A DNA stretch of 64,000 bases from Streptomyces sp. NRRL S-1022 (GCF_000720135.1 NZ_JOIU01000019.1:62001-126000), one strand, 5' to 3'; positions 26,167-35,741 are shown, counted from the stretch's first letter. Notes: generated by a model from the letters alone, not told the origin. Made by a program: numbers and translations.

Positions 26167-27814
26167 CCTCGGCCGGCGAGACGTAGCCGTTGCCCGCGTT
26201 CGTCGACGCCGGCATGCCGATCGCGACCTGGTCGGGGCGCAGCGGCGGGAAGGCGTTGTCCGGGTCGCCGGCCACCGGGAAGCCGGTGAGCAGCATGTCG
26301 GTCATGGCGATGTGGAACTCGGCGCCGCCCATGGAGTGGTACTGGTTGTCCAGGCCCATGATCGGACCCGAGTTGTAGTCCTGGACGTGCAGGAGGGTCA
26401 GATCGTCGCGCAGGGCGTGGATCACCGGGAGGTACGCGCCGCAGCGGGGGTCCTGGCCGCCCCACTTGCCGGTGCCGTAGTACTGGTAGCCGTTCTGCAC
26501 GAAGAAGGTCTCCGGGGCCATGCTCAGCACGAACTTCGCGCCGTACTTGGCCTTCAGGGTCTTCAGGGCCGAGATCAGGTTCACGATCACGGGCGTGGTG
26601 GGGTTCCTGAAGTCCGTGTCGTTCGCGTTCAGGGACAGGGAGTGGCCCTCGAAGTCGATGTCGAGGCCGTCCAGGCCCCAGGTGTCGATGATCTTCGAGA
26701 CGGAGGAGACGAAGGCGTCCCGGGCTGCCGTCGTCGTCAGCTGGACCTGGCCGTTCTGGCCGCCGATCGAGATCAGCACCTTCTTGCCGGCGGCCTGCTT
26801 GGCCTTGATCGCGGCCTTGAAGTCGGCGTCGCTCTCCACACCGGGGCACTCGGTGACCGGGCAGCGGTCGAAGCGGATGTCCCCGGAGGTGACCGAGGTC
26901 GGCTCGCCGAAGGCCAGGTCGATGACGTCCCAGCTGTCGGGGACGTCGGCGAGGCGGGTGTAGCCGGCGCCGTTGGCGAAGCCGGCGTGCAGGTAGCCGA
27001 CGAGGGCGTGGGCGGGCAGGTCGGACGGGCCGCCGCCGGTACCGGTGCCGGTGGTGGCGGTGATGGCCGCGGACTTCGCGGACTCGCCGGCGGTGTTGAC
27101 CGCGGCCACCTGGAAGCTGTACGCCGTCGAGGCCGCGAGGCCGGACACGGTCGCCGAGGTGCCGGTCACCGTCTGGACCCGGGTCCCGTCGCGGTAGACG
27201 GCGTAGCTCGTCGCGCCGGTCACCGCCGACCAGGACAGGCCGACGGAGGACGAGGTCACGGACGTGGTCTTGAGGCCGGCCGGAGCGGCGGGCGGCTGTC
27301 CGGTGCCGCTGCCGCCGGGGCCGACCAGGCTGATGTCGTCGGCCTGGTAGGCGCCGGTGCCGTACCAGCCGTGGGTGTAGACGGTGACCTTGGTGGTGGA
27401 GGGGCCGGTGCGGAAGGTGGTGCTCAGTTTCTGCCAGTCGGGGGCGGACTGGGTCCAGGCGGAGACGTCGGTGGTGCCGGTGCCGGACGCGCCGAGGTAG
27501 ACGTAGGAGCCGCGGACGTAGCCGGACAGGGTGTACTGCGCGTCGGGCTGGACGGCCACCGTCTGGGAGCACTGGGCGTTGTCGCCGCCCGCCGGGGTGG
27601 CCTGCAGCGCGGAACGTCCGCTGTGCACCGGGGAGTCGACGGTCGTGCCGGCCGTGCAGGTCCATCCGGTCAGGCCGGACTCGAAGCCGCCGTTGACCGC
27701 GACGTCCGCGTCGGCCGCACGGGCGGCCGACGAGAGCGCGGTGACACCGGGCACGGCCAGCAGCGCGGCCGTGAGCACGGCTAGGACGGATCTGGGACGT
27801 CGGGCGCGGTCCAC
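26006..27814 (-). CDS. secreted GH18 chitinase with N-terminal CBM and FnIII domain
   Basis: A 602-residue extracellular chitinase. A signal peptide (about 1-33, ending ARAA) is followed by a CBM-type beta sandwich (ADADVAVNGGFESGLTGWTC, about 34-170). A fibronectin-III domain (PPAAPAGLKTTSVTSSSVGL, about 178-262) leads to a GH18 barrel. The catalytic DxxDxDxE is seen in LDGLDIDFEGHS, with the SIGG strand KKVLISIGGQNG and SMAPETFF before and after. It cuts chitin from fungi or arthropods to oligomers. GTG start with GGAGG seven bases upstream. A DasR-type operator lies 47 bases upstream, so induction through GlcNAc metabolism is expected. Confidence 0.95.
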   Translation of the reverse strand: MDRARRPRSVLAVLTAALLAVPGVTALSSAARAADADVAVNGGFESGLTGWTCTAGTTVDSPVHSGRSALQATPAGGDNAQCSQTVAVQPDAQYTLSGYVRGSYVYLGASGTGTTDVSAWTQSAPDWQKLSTTFRTGPSTTKVTVYTHGWYGTGAYQADDISLVGPGGSGTGQPPAAPAGLKTTSVTSSSVGLSWSAVTGATSYAVYRDGTRVQTVTGTSATVSGLAASTAYSFQVAAVNTAGESAKSAAITATTGTGTGGGPSDLPAHALVGYLHAGFANGAGYTRLADVPDSWDVIDLAFGEPTSVTSGDIRFDRCPVTECPGVESDADFKAAIKAKQAAGKKVLISIGGQNGQVQLTTTAARDAFVSSVSKIIDTWGLDGLDIDFEGHSLSLNANDTDFRNPTTPVIVNLISALKTLKAKYGAKFVLSMAPETFFVQNGYQYYGTGKWGGQDPRCGAYLPVIHALRDDLTLLHVQDYNSGPIMGLDNQYHSMGGAEFHIAMTDMLLTGFPVAGDPDNAFPPLRPDQVAIGMPASTNAGNGYVSPAEVTRTLDCLTKRTNCGSYATHETWPALRGLMTWSVNWDRFANWEFQKTFDGYFG

Positions 27815-27860
27815 GAGGGCCTCCGGGGTCGGGGAGTGGCGGGACGGAGCGCACACAACT

Positions 27861-27872
27861 TGGTCCAGACCA
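27861..27872. promoter_or_regulatory. DasR-responsive element (dre) in chitinase promoter
   Basis: TGGTCCAGACCA is a 12-base palindrome, one substitution from the dre consensus TGGTCTAGACCA bound by the GntR-family regulator DasR in Streptomyces; it sits in the longer match TTGGTCCAGACCAA. On the minus strand it falls right after a TTGACA -35 box (27885-27880), so bound DasR would cover the promoter spacer. Confidence 0.85.
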
Positions 27873-27879
27873 ATCCTCT

Positions 27880-27885
27880 TGTCAA
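27880..27885 (-). promoter_or_regulatory. -35 box of the chitinase promoter
   Basis: Perfect TTGACA on the minus strand, 66 bases upstream of the GTG start and just upstream of the dre. A good -10 is not obvious (CAAGTT or AAGTTG at the expected distance). Confidence 0.5.
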
Positions 27886-27897
27886 GACGTCCGGGCG

Positions 27898-28404
27898 CTA
27901 CCCGTCCCCCTCCCCTCGCCCGCCCGGCCCTGCGTCCCCTCGCCCGCCCGGCCCTGCGTCCCCCCGCCCGACCGGCCCCGCGGCCGCCTCGTGCATCGCC
28001 AGTTCCAGCAGCGCCGGGTCGGTCAGCGTGCCGGAGCCGTCCGGCGGCACCAGCCAGCGCACACCGCGGGCCGCCCGGCCCGGGTACGGTACGACGATCC
28101 AGGTGCCGGCCCCCGCGGTACGGATGCCGGTTCCGAGCCAGCGGGCCGCGGTGCCCGGGGGCACGAAGAACCCGACCCGGTTGTCGCCGAAGTCGGCGAG
28201 CACCGGGCCGGGTCGGTCCAGGACGCGGGTGAGCACGTCCAGGGTCGGGTAGCCGAGGTCCCCCGGCAGGATCAGGACGTCCCACGCCTTGCCGGCGGGC
28301 AGCAGGGCGACCCCGAGAGGGCTGCGTTCCCACTCCCGGCGGCAGGCCTCGGGGTCCGGTGCGGCGGATGCCAGCCATTCGACCGCGGTCTTCGCCCCAG
28401 TCAT
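27898..28404 (-). CDS. conserved hypothetical protein with C-terminal Gly/Arg repeats
   Basis: A 168-residue cytoplasmic protein of unknown function. The core (about 1-140) contains RSPLGVALLPAGKAWDVLIL, PVLADFGDNRVGFFVPPGTA and GTWIVVPYPGRAARGVRWLVPPDGSG (each cut), a layout that faintly recalls the Prim-Pol-like proteins common in Streptomyces; this is a weak impression. The tail repeats GRGDAGPG twice and ends GRGEGDG, produced by a 24-base tandem repeat. The ATG has GGGAGG six bases upstream. It lies between the chitinase and the polyamine operon on the same strand; no functional link is evident. Confidence 0.75.
   Translation of the reverse strand: MTGAKTAVEWLASAAPDPEACRREWERSPLGVALLPAGKAWDVLILPGDLGYPTLDVLTRVLDRPGPVLADFGDNRVGFFVPPGTAARWLGTGIRTAGAGTWIVVPYPGRAARGVRWLVPPDGSGTLTDPALLELAMHEAAAGPVGRGDAGPGGRGDAGPGGRGEGDG
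27912..27983. repeat. 24-base tandem repeat inside the hypothetical gene
   Basis: The unit CCCCTCGCCCGCCCGGCCCT plus GCGT occurs exactly at 27912-27935 and 27936-27959, with a degenerate third copy to about 27983. Each unit adds eight residues in frame, so copy-number change would vary tail length without disrupting the gene. Confidence 0.85.
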
Positions 28405-28548
28405 CCAGAAGCCTCCCTCTCGTTCGCGGACGCGGTTAGCGTCACGAGGGAGAGGGAGGTTCACGGCGGCCATTACGCGGGTTCCGGGCTCCTTTTCGGG
28501 TGACCGGCCCCGGAGGGGACGGCACCGCGAGGAGCGCGTACGAGTCCC

Positions 28549-29979
28549 TCAGCTGTCGAAGCCCAGCCCGAGGCGGTCCATCGTGCGCAGCCACAGGTTG
28601 CGTCGGCCCCCGTGGGCGTCCGCGCGGGCCAGGGACCACTTGGTGAGGGCGATCCCGGTCCAGGCGAACGGCTCCGGCGGGAACGGCAGCGGCTTCTTGC
28701 GGACCATCTCCAGCTCGGTCCGCTCGGTGCGTTCCCCGTCCAGCAGGTCCAGCATCACGTCCGCCCCGAACCGGCTCGCGCCGACGCCGAGGCCCGTGTA
28801 GCCCGCCGCGTAGGCCACCCGGCCCTGGTGGGCGGTGCCGAAGAACGCCGAGAAGCGGGAGCAGGTGTCGATCGCGCCGCCCCAGGCGTGGGTGAAGCGG
28901 ACGCCCTCCAGCTGCGGGAAGCAGGTGAAGAAGTGGCCCGCGAGCTTGGCGTAGGTCTCGGGCCGGTCGTCGTACTCGGCGCGGACCCGGCCGCCGTAGG
29001 GGTAGATCGCGTCGTAGCCGCCCCACAGGATGCGGTTGTCGGCGGACAGCCGGAAGTAGTGGAACTGGTTCGCCGAATCCCCGAGGCCCTGTCTGTTCTT
29101 CCAGCCGATCGCGGCGAGCTGGTCGGTGCTGAGCGGCTCGGTCATCAGCGCGTAGTCGTAGACCGGGACGGTGTACGAGCGCACGCGGCGCAGCAGGCTC
29201 GGGAAGACGTTGGTGGCGAGGGCGACTTTGCGGGCGCGCACGACGCCGTACGGGGCGCGTACGGCCGTTCCGGCGCCGTAGCTCTTCAGGGTCAGGGCGG
29301 GTGTGTGCTCGTACACCCGCACCCCGAGCGCCAGGCAGGCCTTCTTCAGCCCCCAGGCCAGCTTGGCCGGGTGCAGCATGGCAACGCCCCGGCGGTCCCA
29401 CAGGCCCGCCTCGAAGGTGGGCGAGTTCACCTGCTCGCGCACGGCGTCGGCGTCCAGGAACTCGATGCCGTCCGCGAGCCCCTTGTCCTCCAGCTGCCGG
29501 TGCCAGTCGCGCAGCTCCCAGGCCTGGTAGGTCTCGGTGGCGACGTCGATCTCGCCGGTGCGTTCGAACTCGCAGTCGATGCCGTGCCGGGCGATCGCCG
29601 CCTCGATCTCGTCGAGGTTGCGCCGGCCCAGCTCCTCCAGCGCGTGGATCTCGTCGGGCCAGCGGGCCAGCCCGTTGGGCAGGCCGTGCGTGAGGGAGGC
29701 GGCGCAGAAGCCGCCGTTGCGGCCCGAGGCGGCCCAGCCCACCTCGCGGCCTTCCAGCAGCACCACGTCGCGCTGCGGGTCGCGCTCCTTGGCGTTCAGC
29801 GCGGTCCACAGTCCGCTGTAGCCGCCGCCGACGACCAGCAGGTCGCAGGTCTCGGTGCCGGTGAGGGCGGGCTCGGCGTGCGGCTTTCCGGGGTCTTCCA
29901 GCCAGTACGGGACCGGCTGGGCTTCGGAGAGAGAGGCGATCCAGTTGTCTTTTCCACGGCTCATGGCGCTTGGGGCCAT
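28549..29979 (-). CDS. FAD-dependent oxidoreductase, gamma-glutamylputrescine oxidase-like
   Basis: A 476-residue flavoenzyme of the DAO family. The FAD-binding dinucleotide fold begins CDLLVVGGGYSGLWTALNAK (about 45-64), followed by VVLLEGREVGWAASGRNGGF, a motif shared with PuuB-type oxidases. The C-terminal flavin contact GRVAYAAGYTGLGVGASRFG is also present. ATG with GGGAG eight bases upstream. It is the last gene of a six-gene operon with potDABC and an aldehyde dehydrogenase, so oxidation of a polyamine or its gamma-glutamyl derivative to an aldehyde is likely. No glutamylpolyamine synthetase gene is in the window; free polyamines or other amines are alternatives. Confidence 0.9.
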   Translation of the reverse strand: MAPSAMSRGKDNWIASLSEAQPVPYWLEDPGKPHAEPALTGTETCDLLVVGGGYSGLWTALNAKERDPQRDVVLLEGREVGWAASGRNGGFCAASLTHGLPNGLARWPDEIHALEELGRRNLDEIEAAIARHGIDCEFERTGEIDVATETYQAWELRDWHRQLEDKGLADGIEFLDADAVREQVNSPTFEAGLWDRRGVAMLHPAKLAWGLKKACLALGVRVYEHTPALTLKSYGAGTAVRAPYGVVRARKVALATNVFPSLLRRVRSYTVPVYDYALMTEPLSTDQLAAIGWKNRQGLGDSANQFHYFRLSADNRILWGGYDAIYPYGGRVRAEYDDRPETYAKLAGHFFTCFPQLEGVRFTHAWGGAIDTCSRFSAFFGTAHQGRVAYAAGYTGLGVGASRFGADVMLDLLDGERTERTELEMVRKKPLPFPPEPFAWTGIALTKWSLARADAHGGRRNLWLRTMDRLGLGFDS

Positions 29980-30017
29980 GATTTCAACTCCCTACAGAGG
30001 AATTCCCGAAAAGGCCG

Positions 30018-30818
30018 CTATGCCTTTTGCTTGTTCCGGCGATTGTTGATGAGCATCGAGGTCAGGACGAGCAGCACGGCGACGAGGAACATGGCCGTAC
30101 CGATCACATTGATCTGCACGGGCGTTCCGCGCTGTGCCGACCCCCAGACGAACATGGGGAAGGTGACGGTGGAACCGGCGTTGAAATTGGTGATGATGAA
30201 ATCGTCGAAGGAGAGCGCGAAGGAGAGCAGCGCGCCCGCGGCGATCCCGGGGGCCGCGATGGGCAGGGTGACCCGCACGAAGGTCTGCACGGGACCGGCG
30301 TACAGGTCGCGGGCGGCCTCTTCGAGACGCGGGTCCATCGACATCACGCGCGCCTTGACGGCGGTGACGACGAAGCTCAGGCAGAACATGATGTGGGCGA
30401 TCAGGATCGTCCAGAAGCCCAGCTGGGCGCCCATGTTGAGGAACAGGGTGAGCAGCGAGGCGGCCATGACGACCTCGGGCATCGCCATCGGCAGGAAGAT
30501 CAGCGAGTTGACGGCGCCGCGCGCGCGGAAGCGGTAGCGGACCAGCGCGAAGGAGATCATCGTGCCGAGGACGGTGGCGCCGACCGTGGCCCACACGGCG
30601 ATCTGGAGGCTGAGGGACAGCGAGCCGCACATGTCGGCGACGCCGCACGGGTCCCGCCAGGCGTCCGTGGAGAACTGCTGCCACTCGTAGTTGAAGCGCC
30701 CCTTCGGTCTGTTGAAGGAGAACACCGTGACGACGACGTTGGGCAGCAGCAGATAGGCGAGCGTCAGCAGTCCGGCGATGACGACGAGACGGCGCTTGAG
30801 CCAGTTGACGAAGGGCAT
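30018..30818 (-). CDS. potC: polyamine ABC transporter permease PotC
   Basis: A 266-residue inner-membrane permease for spermidine/putrescine uptake. It has the PotC-type start [29 protein letters not shown] in the first external loop, and the EAA loop [20 protein letters not shown] (cut) facing the ATPase. [17 protein letters not shown] is characteristic of PotC. The start follows directly on the potB stop. It pairs with PotB and PotA. Confidence 0.93.
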   Translation of the reverse strand: MPFVNWLKRRLVVIAGLLTLAYLLLPNVVVTVFSFNRPKGRFNYEWQQFSTDAWRDPCGVADMCGSLSLSLQIAVWATVGATVLGTMISFALVRYRFRARGAVNSLIFLPMAMPEVVMAASLLTLFLNMGAQLGFWTILIAHIMFCLSFVVTAVKARVMSMDPRLEEAARDLYAGPVQTFVRVTLPIAAPGIAAGALLSFALSFDDFIITNFNAGSTVTFPMFVWGSAQRGTPVQINVIGTAMFLVAVLLVLTSMLINNRRNKQKA

Positions 30819-31748
30819 TTAGACCAGGTCCTCCGTCCCGGACCGGCGGATGTAGAGCGTGACCATGGCCAGGATCGCGGCCATGAGGATGAAGGACAGC
30901 GCCGCGGCCGTCGGGTAGTCCAGGATGCGCAGGAACTGCGTCTGGATGACGTTGCCGATCATGCGGGTGTCGGTGGAGCCGAGGAGTTCGGCGTTGACGT
31001 AGTCACCGGCCGCCGGGATGAAGGTCAGCAGGGTCCCGGAGACCACGCCCGGCATGGACAGCGGGAAGGTGACCTTGCGGAAGGTGGTCCACGGCCTGGC
31101 GTACAGGTCGCCGGCCGCCTCGTGCAGCCGTCCGTCGATCCGCTCCAGCGAGGTGTACAGCGGCAGGATCATGAACGGCAGGAAATTGTACGTCAGGCCG
31201 CACACCACCGCGAGCGGGGTGGCGAGGACGCGGTCGCCGGCCGTCCAGCCGAGCCAGTCGGTGAGGTCCAGGACGTGCAGCGAGTTCAGTGTGTGCACGA
31301 CCACGCCGTTGTCGGCGAGGATCGTCTTCCAGGCCAGGGTGCGGATCAGGAAGCTGGTGAAGAACGGCGCGATCACCAGGATCATGATCAGGTTCTTCCA
31401 GCGGCCGGCGCGGAAGGCGATGAGGTAGGCCAGCGGATAGCCGAGCAGCAGGCACAGCACGGTCGCGGCGGCGGCGTAGAACACGGACCGCAGGAACTGC
31501 GGCCAGTACGCGGACAGCGCGTCCCAGTAGGTCGCGAAGTGCCAGGTGACCTTGTAGCCCTCCTCCAGGGAGCCCTGCTGCACGGAGGTGGAGGCCTGGT
31601 AGAGCATCGGCAGCGCGAAGAAGACGATCAGCCAGAGCATGCCGGGCAGCAGCAGCCAGTACGGCGTGAACCGGCCGCGCCTGCGCGGGGGCTTCTTCTC
31701 CGGGGTCGCGGGGGCGAGAGGCGGGGGCGCCTCGGTGAGGGTGGACAT
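30819..31748 (-). CDS. potB: polyamine ABC transporter permease PotB
   Basis: A 309-residue permease, partner of PotC. After a Pro-rich cytoplasmic N-terminus (about 1-25) come six helices ([40 protein letters not shown] and others). The EAA loop is [20 protein letters not shown] and a PotB-like [17 protein letters not shown] segment follows. Its ATG overlaps the potA stop (ATGA), indicating coupled translation. Confidence 0.93.
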   Translation of the reverse strand: MSTLTEAPPPLAPATPEKKPPRRRGRFTPYWLLLPGMLWLIVFFALPMLYQASTSVQQGSLEEGYKVTWHFATYWDALSAYWPQFLRSVFYAAAATVLCLLLGYPLAYLIAFRAGRWKNLIMILVIAPFFTSFLIRTLAWKTILADNGVVVHTLNSLHVLDLTDWLGWTAGDRVLATPLAVVCGLTYNFLPFMILPLYTSLERIDGRLHEAAGDLYARPWTTFRKVTFPLSMPGVVSGTLLTFIPAAGDYVNAELLGSTDTRMIGNVIQTQFLRILDYPTAAALSFILMAAILAMVTLYIRRSGTEDLV

Positions 31749-32899
31749 CAGGCGGCGACCTCTTCCTCGGTGCCCGCATCGATGTCCTGGGTGGCGTCCA
31801 GCCCGAAGGTGTGGGCCGGGCTCCAGTGCAGGACGACGTCGGCGCCGGGGACGAGCCGGCCGTCCCGCTCGACGTTCTGGACGTACACCGCGAGTTCGTC
31901 GCAGACGGGGCTGTCGATGACGTACTGCGTGGAGACACCGATGAAGCTGGCGTCGGCGATCTTGCCGGTGAGGCGGTTGCGGCCCGCCGGGATGTCGCCC
32001 GCGTCGTCGGCGTGGGTGAGGGAGATCTTCTCCGGGCGGATGCCGACCAGGACCTTGCCGCCGGCCGTGGTGGGGGCCGAACAGCGCGCCTCGGGCAGCA
32101 CCAGCTTGCCGCCGCCCGCCTTGAGCACGAGGTCGTCGCCGTTCTTCGTGTCGACCTCCGCCTCGATGAGGTTGGAGGTGCCGAGGAAGTTCGCGACGAA
32201 GGTGCTCTGCGGGTTCTCGTACAGGTCGGCCGGCGAACCGAGCTGCTCCACCCGGCCCGCGTTCATCACGGCGACCGTGTCGGCCATGGTCATGGCCTCC
32301 TCCTGGTCGTGCGTGACGTGCACGAAGGTGATGCCGACCTCGGTCTGGATGCGCTTGAGCTCCAGCTGCATCTGGCGGCGCAGCTTGAGGTCGAGGGCGC
32401 CGAGCGGCTCGTCGAGCAGGAGCACCTTCGGGTGGTTGATCAGTGCGCGGGCCACCGCGACCCGCTGCTGCTGGCCACCGGAGAGCTGGTGCGGCTTCTT
32501 GCGGGCCTGCTCGCCCAGCTGGACCAGCTCCAGCATCTCCTCGACCTGCTTCTTCACGCTCTTGATGCCGCGCCGGCGCAGGCCGAAGGCGACGTTCTCG
32601 AAGATGTCGAGGTGCGGGAAGAGGGCGTAGGACTGGAAGACCGTGTTGACCGGCCGCTTGTACGGCGGCAGGTGGGTGACGTCCTGGTCGCCGAGGCGCA
32701 CGGTCCCGGAGGAAGGTTCCTCCAGACCGGCGATCATGCGCAGGGTGGTGGTCTTGCCGCAGCCGGAGGCGCCGAGCAGGGCGAAGAAGGAGCCCTCGGG
32801 CACGGTCAGGTCCAGCGGGTGTACGGCGGTGAAGGAGCCGTAGGTCTTGGAGATGCCGGAGAGGCGGACGTCGCCGCTGTTGTCCGGTGTCGTCTTCAT
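31748..32899 (-). CDS. potA: polyamine ABC transporter ATP-binding protein PotA
   Basis: A 383-residue ATPase driving the importer. The nucleotide-binding domain (about 8-240) has Walker [11 protein letters not shown]-loop [11 protein letters not shown], signature [15 protein letters not shown], Walker [13 protein letters not shown] and the switch His in [13 protein letters not shown]-terminal TOBE domain (about 270-370, [14 protein letters not shown]) follows. ATG at 32899 was preferred to the GTG at 32908, which overlaps the potD stop but has its ribosome site too close. Length and TOBE region match the PotA branch. Confidence 0.95.
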   Translation of the reverse strand: MKTTPDNSGDVRLSGISKTYGSFTAVHPLDLTVPEGSFFALLGASGCGKTTTLRMIAGLEEPSSGTVRLGDQDVTHLPPYKRPVNTVFQSYALFPHLDIFENVAFGLRRRGIKSVKKQVEEMLELVQLGEQARKKPHQLSGGQQQRVAVARALINHPKVLLLDEPLGALDLKLRRQMQLELKRIQTEVGITFVHVTHDQEEAMTMADTVAVMNAGRVEQLGSPADLYENPQSTFVANFLGTSNLIEAEVDTKNGDDLVLKAGGGKLVLPEARCSAPTTAGGKVLVGIRPEKISLTHADDAGDIPAGRNRLTGKIADASFIGVSTQYVIDSPVCDELAVYVQNVERDGRLVPGADVVLHWSPAHTFGLDATQDIDAGTEEEVAA

Positions 32900-32904
32900 C
32901 GTCG

Positions 32905-34152
32905 TCACGCCCCTGTGAGCTTCGCGAACTTCTCTTCGTAGGCGGTCTCTTCCTTCTGGCTCAGGGAGCGGAAGGCATGGGACTTCGCCTGCATGGCCTT
33001 GTCGGGGACGATCAGCGGGTTCTCCGCCGCGTCCTTGTCGATCTTCGCAAGGTAGGGCTTCACACCGTCGACCGGCGTCACGTAGTTGATGTACGCGGCG
33101 AGCGCGGCGGCCTGCTCGGGCTCGTAGTAGAAGTCGATGAGCCGCTCGGCGTTCGTCTTGTGCCGTGCCTTGTTGGGGACGCACATGTTGTCGGTCGACG
33201 TCATGTAGCCGCTGTCCGGGATGACGAAGTCGACGTCCGGGCTGTCCGACTTGAGCTGGACCACGTCACCCGCCCAGGCGACGCAGGCCGCGAGGTCGCC
33301 CTTGGTCAGGTCGGAGGTGTAGTCGTTGCCGGTGAAGCGGCGGATCTGGCCCTTGTCGACGGCCTTCTGGAGGCGGGCGATCGCCGCGTCGAAGTCGTCG
33401 TCGGTGAACCTCGCCGGGTCCTTGCCCATGTCGAGCAGGGTCATGCCGACGGAGTCCCGCATCTCCGACAGGAAGCCGACGCGCCCCTTGAGCCGGGGGT
33501 TGTCGAGCAGGTCGGAGACCGACTTCACCTCGATGCCGTCGAGCGCCTTCTTGTTGTAGGCGATGACGGTGGAGATGCCCTGCCAGGGGTACGAGTACGC
33601 CCGCCCGGGGTCCCAGTCGGGGTTGCGGAACTGGGCCGAGAGGTTGGTGTACGCGTGCGGCAGGTTCGACGGGTCGAGCTTCTGCACCCAGCCGAGGCGG
33701 ATCAGCCGGGCGGCCAGCCAGTCGGTGAGGACGATGATGTCCCGGCCGGTGTCCTGGCCCGCGGCGAGCTGCGGCTTGATCTTGCCGAAGAACTCGTTGT
33801 TGTCGTTGATGTCCTCGGTGTAGTCGACCGTGATCCCGGTCCGCCGGCGGAAGGTGTCGAGCGTCGGGTGGTGCTTGCCGCCGGCGTCGACGTCGATGTA
33901 CTCGGTCCAGTTGGAGAAGTTCACCGTCTTCTCGCGCGCCGAGTGGTCCTGGGCGGAGGTGCCGCCCTGCGTCTTGCCGGCCGCGGGGATCCCGCAGCCG
34001 CTGAGCGCCCCGAGACCGCCGGCTGCGAGCGCGCCGGTCGCGGAGGCCCGCAGCAGCGACCGGCGGGTCAGGGCGGCCCTGCCATTGCGGAGGCTGCGCC
34101 GCAGGGCGGCCGCTTGGGGCGGGGTCAGACGGTCGGGCTCGTACTGCTCCAT
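32905..34152 (-). CDS. potD: spermidine/putrescine-binding lipoprotein PotD
   Basis: A 415-residue substrate-binding protein. Long N-terminal extension, then a twin-arginine-like LTRRSLLRAS and lipobox LSGC near residue 52, so it is probably Tat-exported and lipid anchored. Mature domain: VNFSNWTEYID, VDYTEDINDNNEFFGKI, DIIVLTDWLAARLIRLGWVQ (cut) and the polyamine-type FTGNDYTSDL. It feeds PotBC. A paralogue without transporter genes lies at 46766-47965 with many of the same segments. Confidence 0.93.
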   Translation of the reverse strand: MEQYEPDRLTPPQAAALRRSLRNGRAALTRRSLLRASATGALAAGGLGALSGCGIPAAGKTQGGTSAQDHSAREKTVNFSNWTEYIDVDAGGKHHPTLDTFRRRTGITVDYTEDINDNNEFFGKIKPQLAAGQDTGRDIIVLTDWLAARLIRLGWVQKLDPSNLPHAYTNLSAQFRNPDWDPGRAYSYPWQGISTVIAYNKKALDGIEVKSVSDLLDNPRLKGRVGFLSEMRDSVGMTLLDMGKDPARFTDDDFDAAIARLQKAVDKGQIRRFTGNDYTSDLTKGDLAACVAWAGDVVQLKSDSPDVDFVIPDSGYMTSTDNMCVPNKARHKTNAERLIDFYYEPEQAAALAAYINYVTPVDGVKPYLAKIDKDAAENPLIVPDKAMQAKSHAFRSLSQKEETAYEEKFAKLTGA

Positions 34153-34205
34153 GCGCGTGGTGCCCTTTCGGGAGGGAGCGGCCTGGTCGGTGGCCGGGTC
34201 GGTCT

Positions 34206-35741
34206 CTAGCGGTCCCCGAAGACGGTGCGGTGCCAGTCCTTCTCGGCCACCGCGGTGTTGTCGAACATTACGTGTTTGACCTGCGTGTACTCCTCGAAGG
34301 AGTACGCCGACATGTCCTTGCCGAAGCCCGAGGCCTTGTAGCCGCCGTGCGGCATCTCGCTGATGATCGGGATGTGGTCGTTGACCCAGACGCAGCCCGC
34401 CTTGATCTCGCGGGTGGCCCGGTTCGCGCGATAGACGTTCGTGCTCCACGCGGAGGCGGCGAGGCCGTAGGGGGTGTCGTTGGCCAGCCGGATTCCTTCA
34501 TCATCGCCGTCGAACGGCAGTACGACCAGTACGGGGCCGAAGATCTCCGACTGGACGATCTCGCTGTCCTGGGCCGCGTCGGCGATCAGCGTGGGCCGGT
34601 AGTAGGCGCCGTCCTTCAGGTCCCCCTGCGGGGCCTCGCCGCCGGTGACCACGCGTGCGTAGGCGCGCGCCCGGTCCACGAAGGCGGCGACCCGGTCGCG
34701 CTGGACGTGCGAGATCAGCGGGCCGAGGTCGGTACCGGGTGCGAACGGGTCCCCGAGCCGGACCGTCTCCATCAGCGCGGCCGTCCGCTCCACGAACGCC
34801 TCGTACAGCGGGCGCTGCACGTACGCGCGCGTGGCGGCCGTGCAGTCCTGCCCGGTGTTGATGAGCGCGCCCGCGACCGCGCCGTGCACGGCGGCGGTCA
34901 GGTCGGCGTCGTCGAAGACGACGAAGGGCGCCTTGCCGCCCAGCTCCAGGTGCAGCCGCTTGACGGTGGCGGTGGCGATCTCGGCGACGCGCCTGCCGAC
35001 CGCGGTGGACCCCGTGAAGGAGGTCATGGCGACGTCGGGGTGCCCGACCAGGTGCTCACCGGCCTCCTTCCCGGTGCCGGTGACGATGTTGATCACCCCG
35101 TCCGGGATGCCCGCGTCCGTGGCGGCCTGCGCGAACAGCAGCGAGGTCAGCGGGGTCGTCTCGGCGGGTTTCAGCACGACGGTGTTGCCCGCGGCGACCG
35201 CCGGGAGGATCTTCCAGGCGGCCATCTGGAGCGGGTAGTTCCAGGGCGCGATGGAGCCGACGACACCGATGGGCTCACGCCGGACGTACGACGTGTGGTC
35301 GCCCGAGTACTCCCCGGCCGACTGCCCCTGCAGGTGCCGGGCGGCACCCGCGAAGAAGGCGGTGTTGTCGATGGTGCCCGGCACGTCGAACTCGCGGGTC
35401 AGCTTCAGCGGCTTGCCGCACTGGAGGGACTCCGCGCGGGCGAACTCCTCCGCGCGGTCGGCCAGCACGGCTGCGAACCGGTGCAGGGCGTCCGAGCGCT
35501 CGCCCGGGGTGGTGGCGGCCCACTCCGGGAAGGCCGCGCGTGCGGCGGCGACGGCCGCGTCGACGTCGTCGGTGCCGGCCAGCTCGTAGGTGTACACCTC
35601 CGCGCCGGTGGCGGGGTCGATCACGGTGTGACGGCGGCCCGAAGTGCCCTTGGCGGGCCGGCCGGCGATGAATTGCGCGCCGTCCGCGAAACGGTCCTGC
35701 GCGGGAAATCGTTCCGGGGTGGCGGTGCCCGGGTTGTGCAT
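34206..35741 (-). CDS. aldehyde dehydrogenase (gamma-aminobutyraldehyde dehydrogenase-like)
   Basis: A 511-residue NAD(P)-dependent dehydrogenase, first gene of the polyamine operon. Cofactor region IAPWNYPLQMAAWKILPAVA and VLKPAETTPLTSL, general base Glu in RLHLELGGKAPFVVFDDAD, catalytic Cys in NTGQDCTAATRAYV, and FGPVLVVLPFDGDDEG. The NxGQDCTAATR form is common in aminobutyraldehyde dehydrogenases such as PatD/Prr. GGAGGAG precedes the ATG by five bases. It should oxidise 4-aminobutanal (or a glutamylated form) made by the oxidase at the operon end to GABA. A paralogue lies at 48124-49563. Confidence 0.92.
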   Translation of the reverse strand: MHNPGTATPERFPAQDRFADGAQFIAGRPAKGTSGRRHTVIDPATGAEVYTYELAGTDDVDAAVAAARAAFPEWAATTPGERSDALHRFAAVLADRAEEFARAESLQCGKPLKLTREFDVPGTIDNTAFFAGAARHLQGQSAGEYSGDHTSYVRREPIGVVGSIAPWNYPLQMAAWKILPAVAAGNTVVLKPAETTPLTSLLFAQAATDAGIPDGVINIVTGTGKEAGEHLVGHPDVAMTSFTGSTAVGRRVAEIATATVKRLHLELGGKAPFVVFDDADLTAAVHGAVAGALINTGQDCTAATRAYVQRPLYEAFVERTAALMETVRLGDPFAPGTDLGPLISHVQRDRVAAFVDRARAYARVVTGGEAPQGDLKDGAYYRPTLIADAAQDSEIVQSEIFGPVLVVLPFDGDDEGIRLANDTPYGLAASAWSTNVYRANRATREIKAGCVWVNDHIPIISEMPHGGYKASGFGKDMSAYSFEEYTQVKHVMFDNTAVAEKDWHRTVFGDR

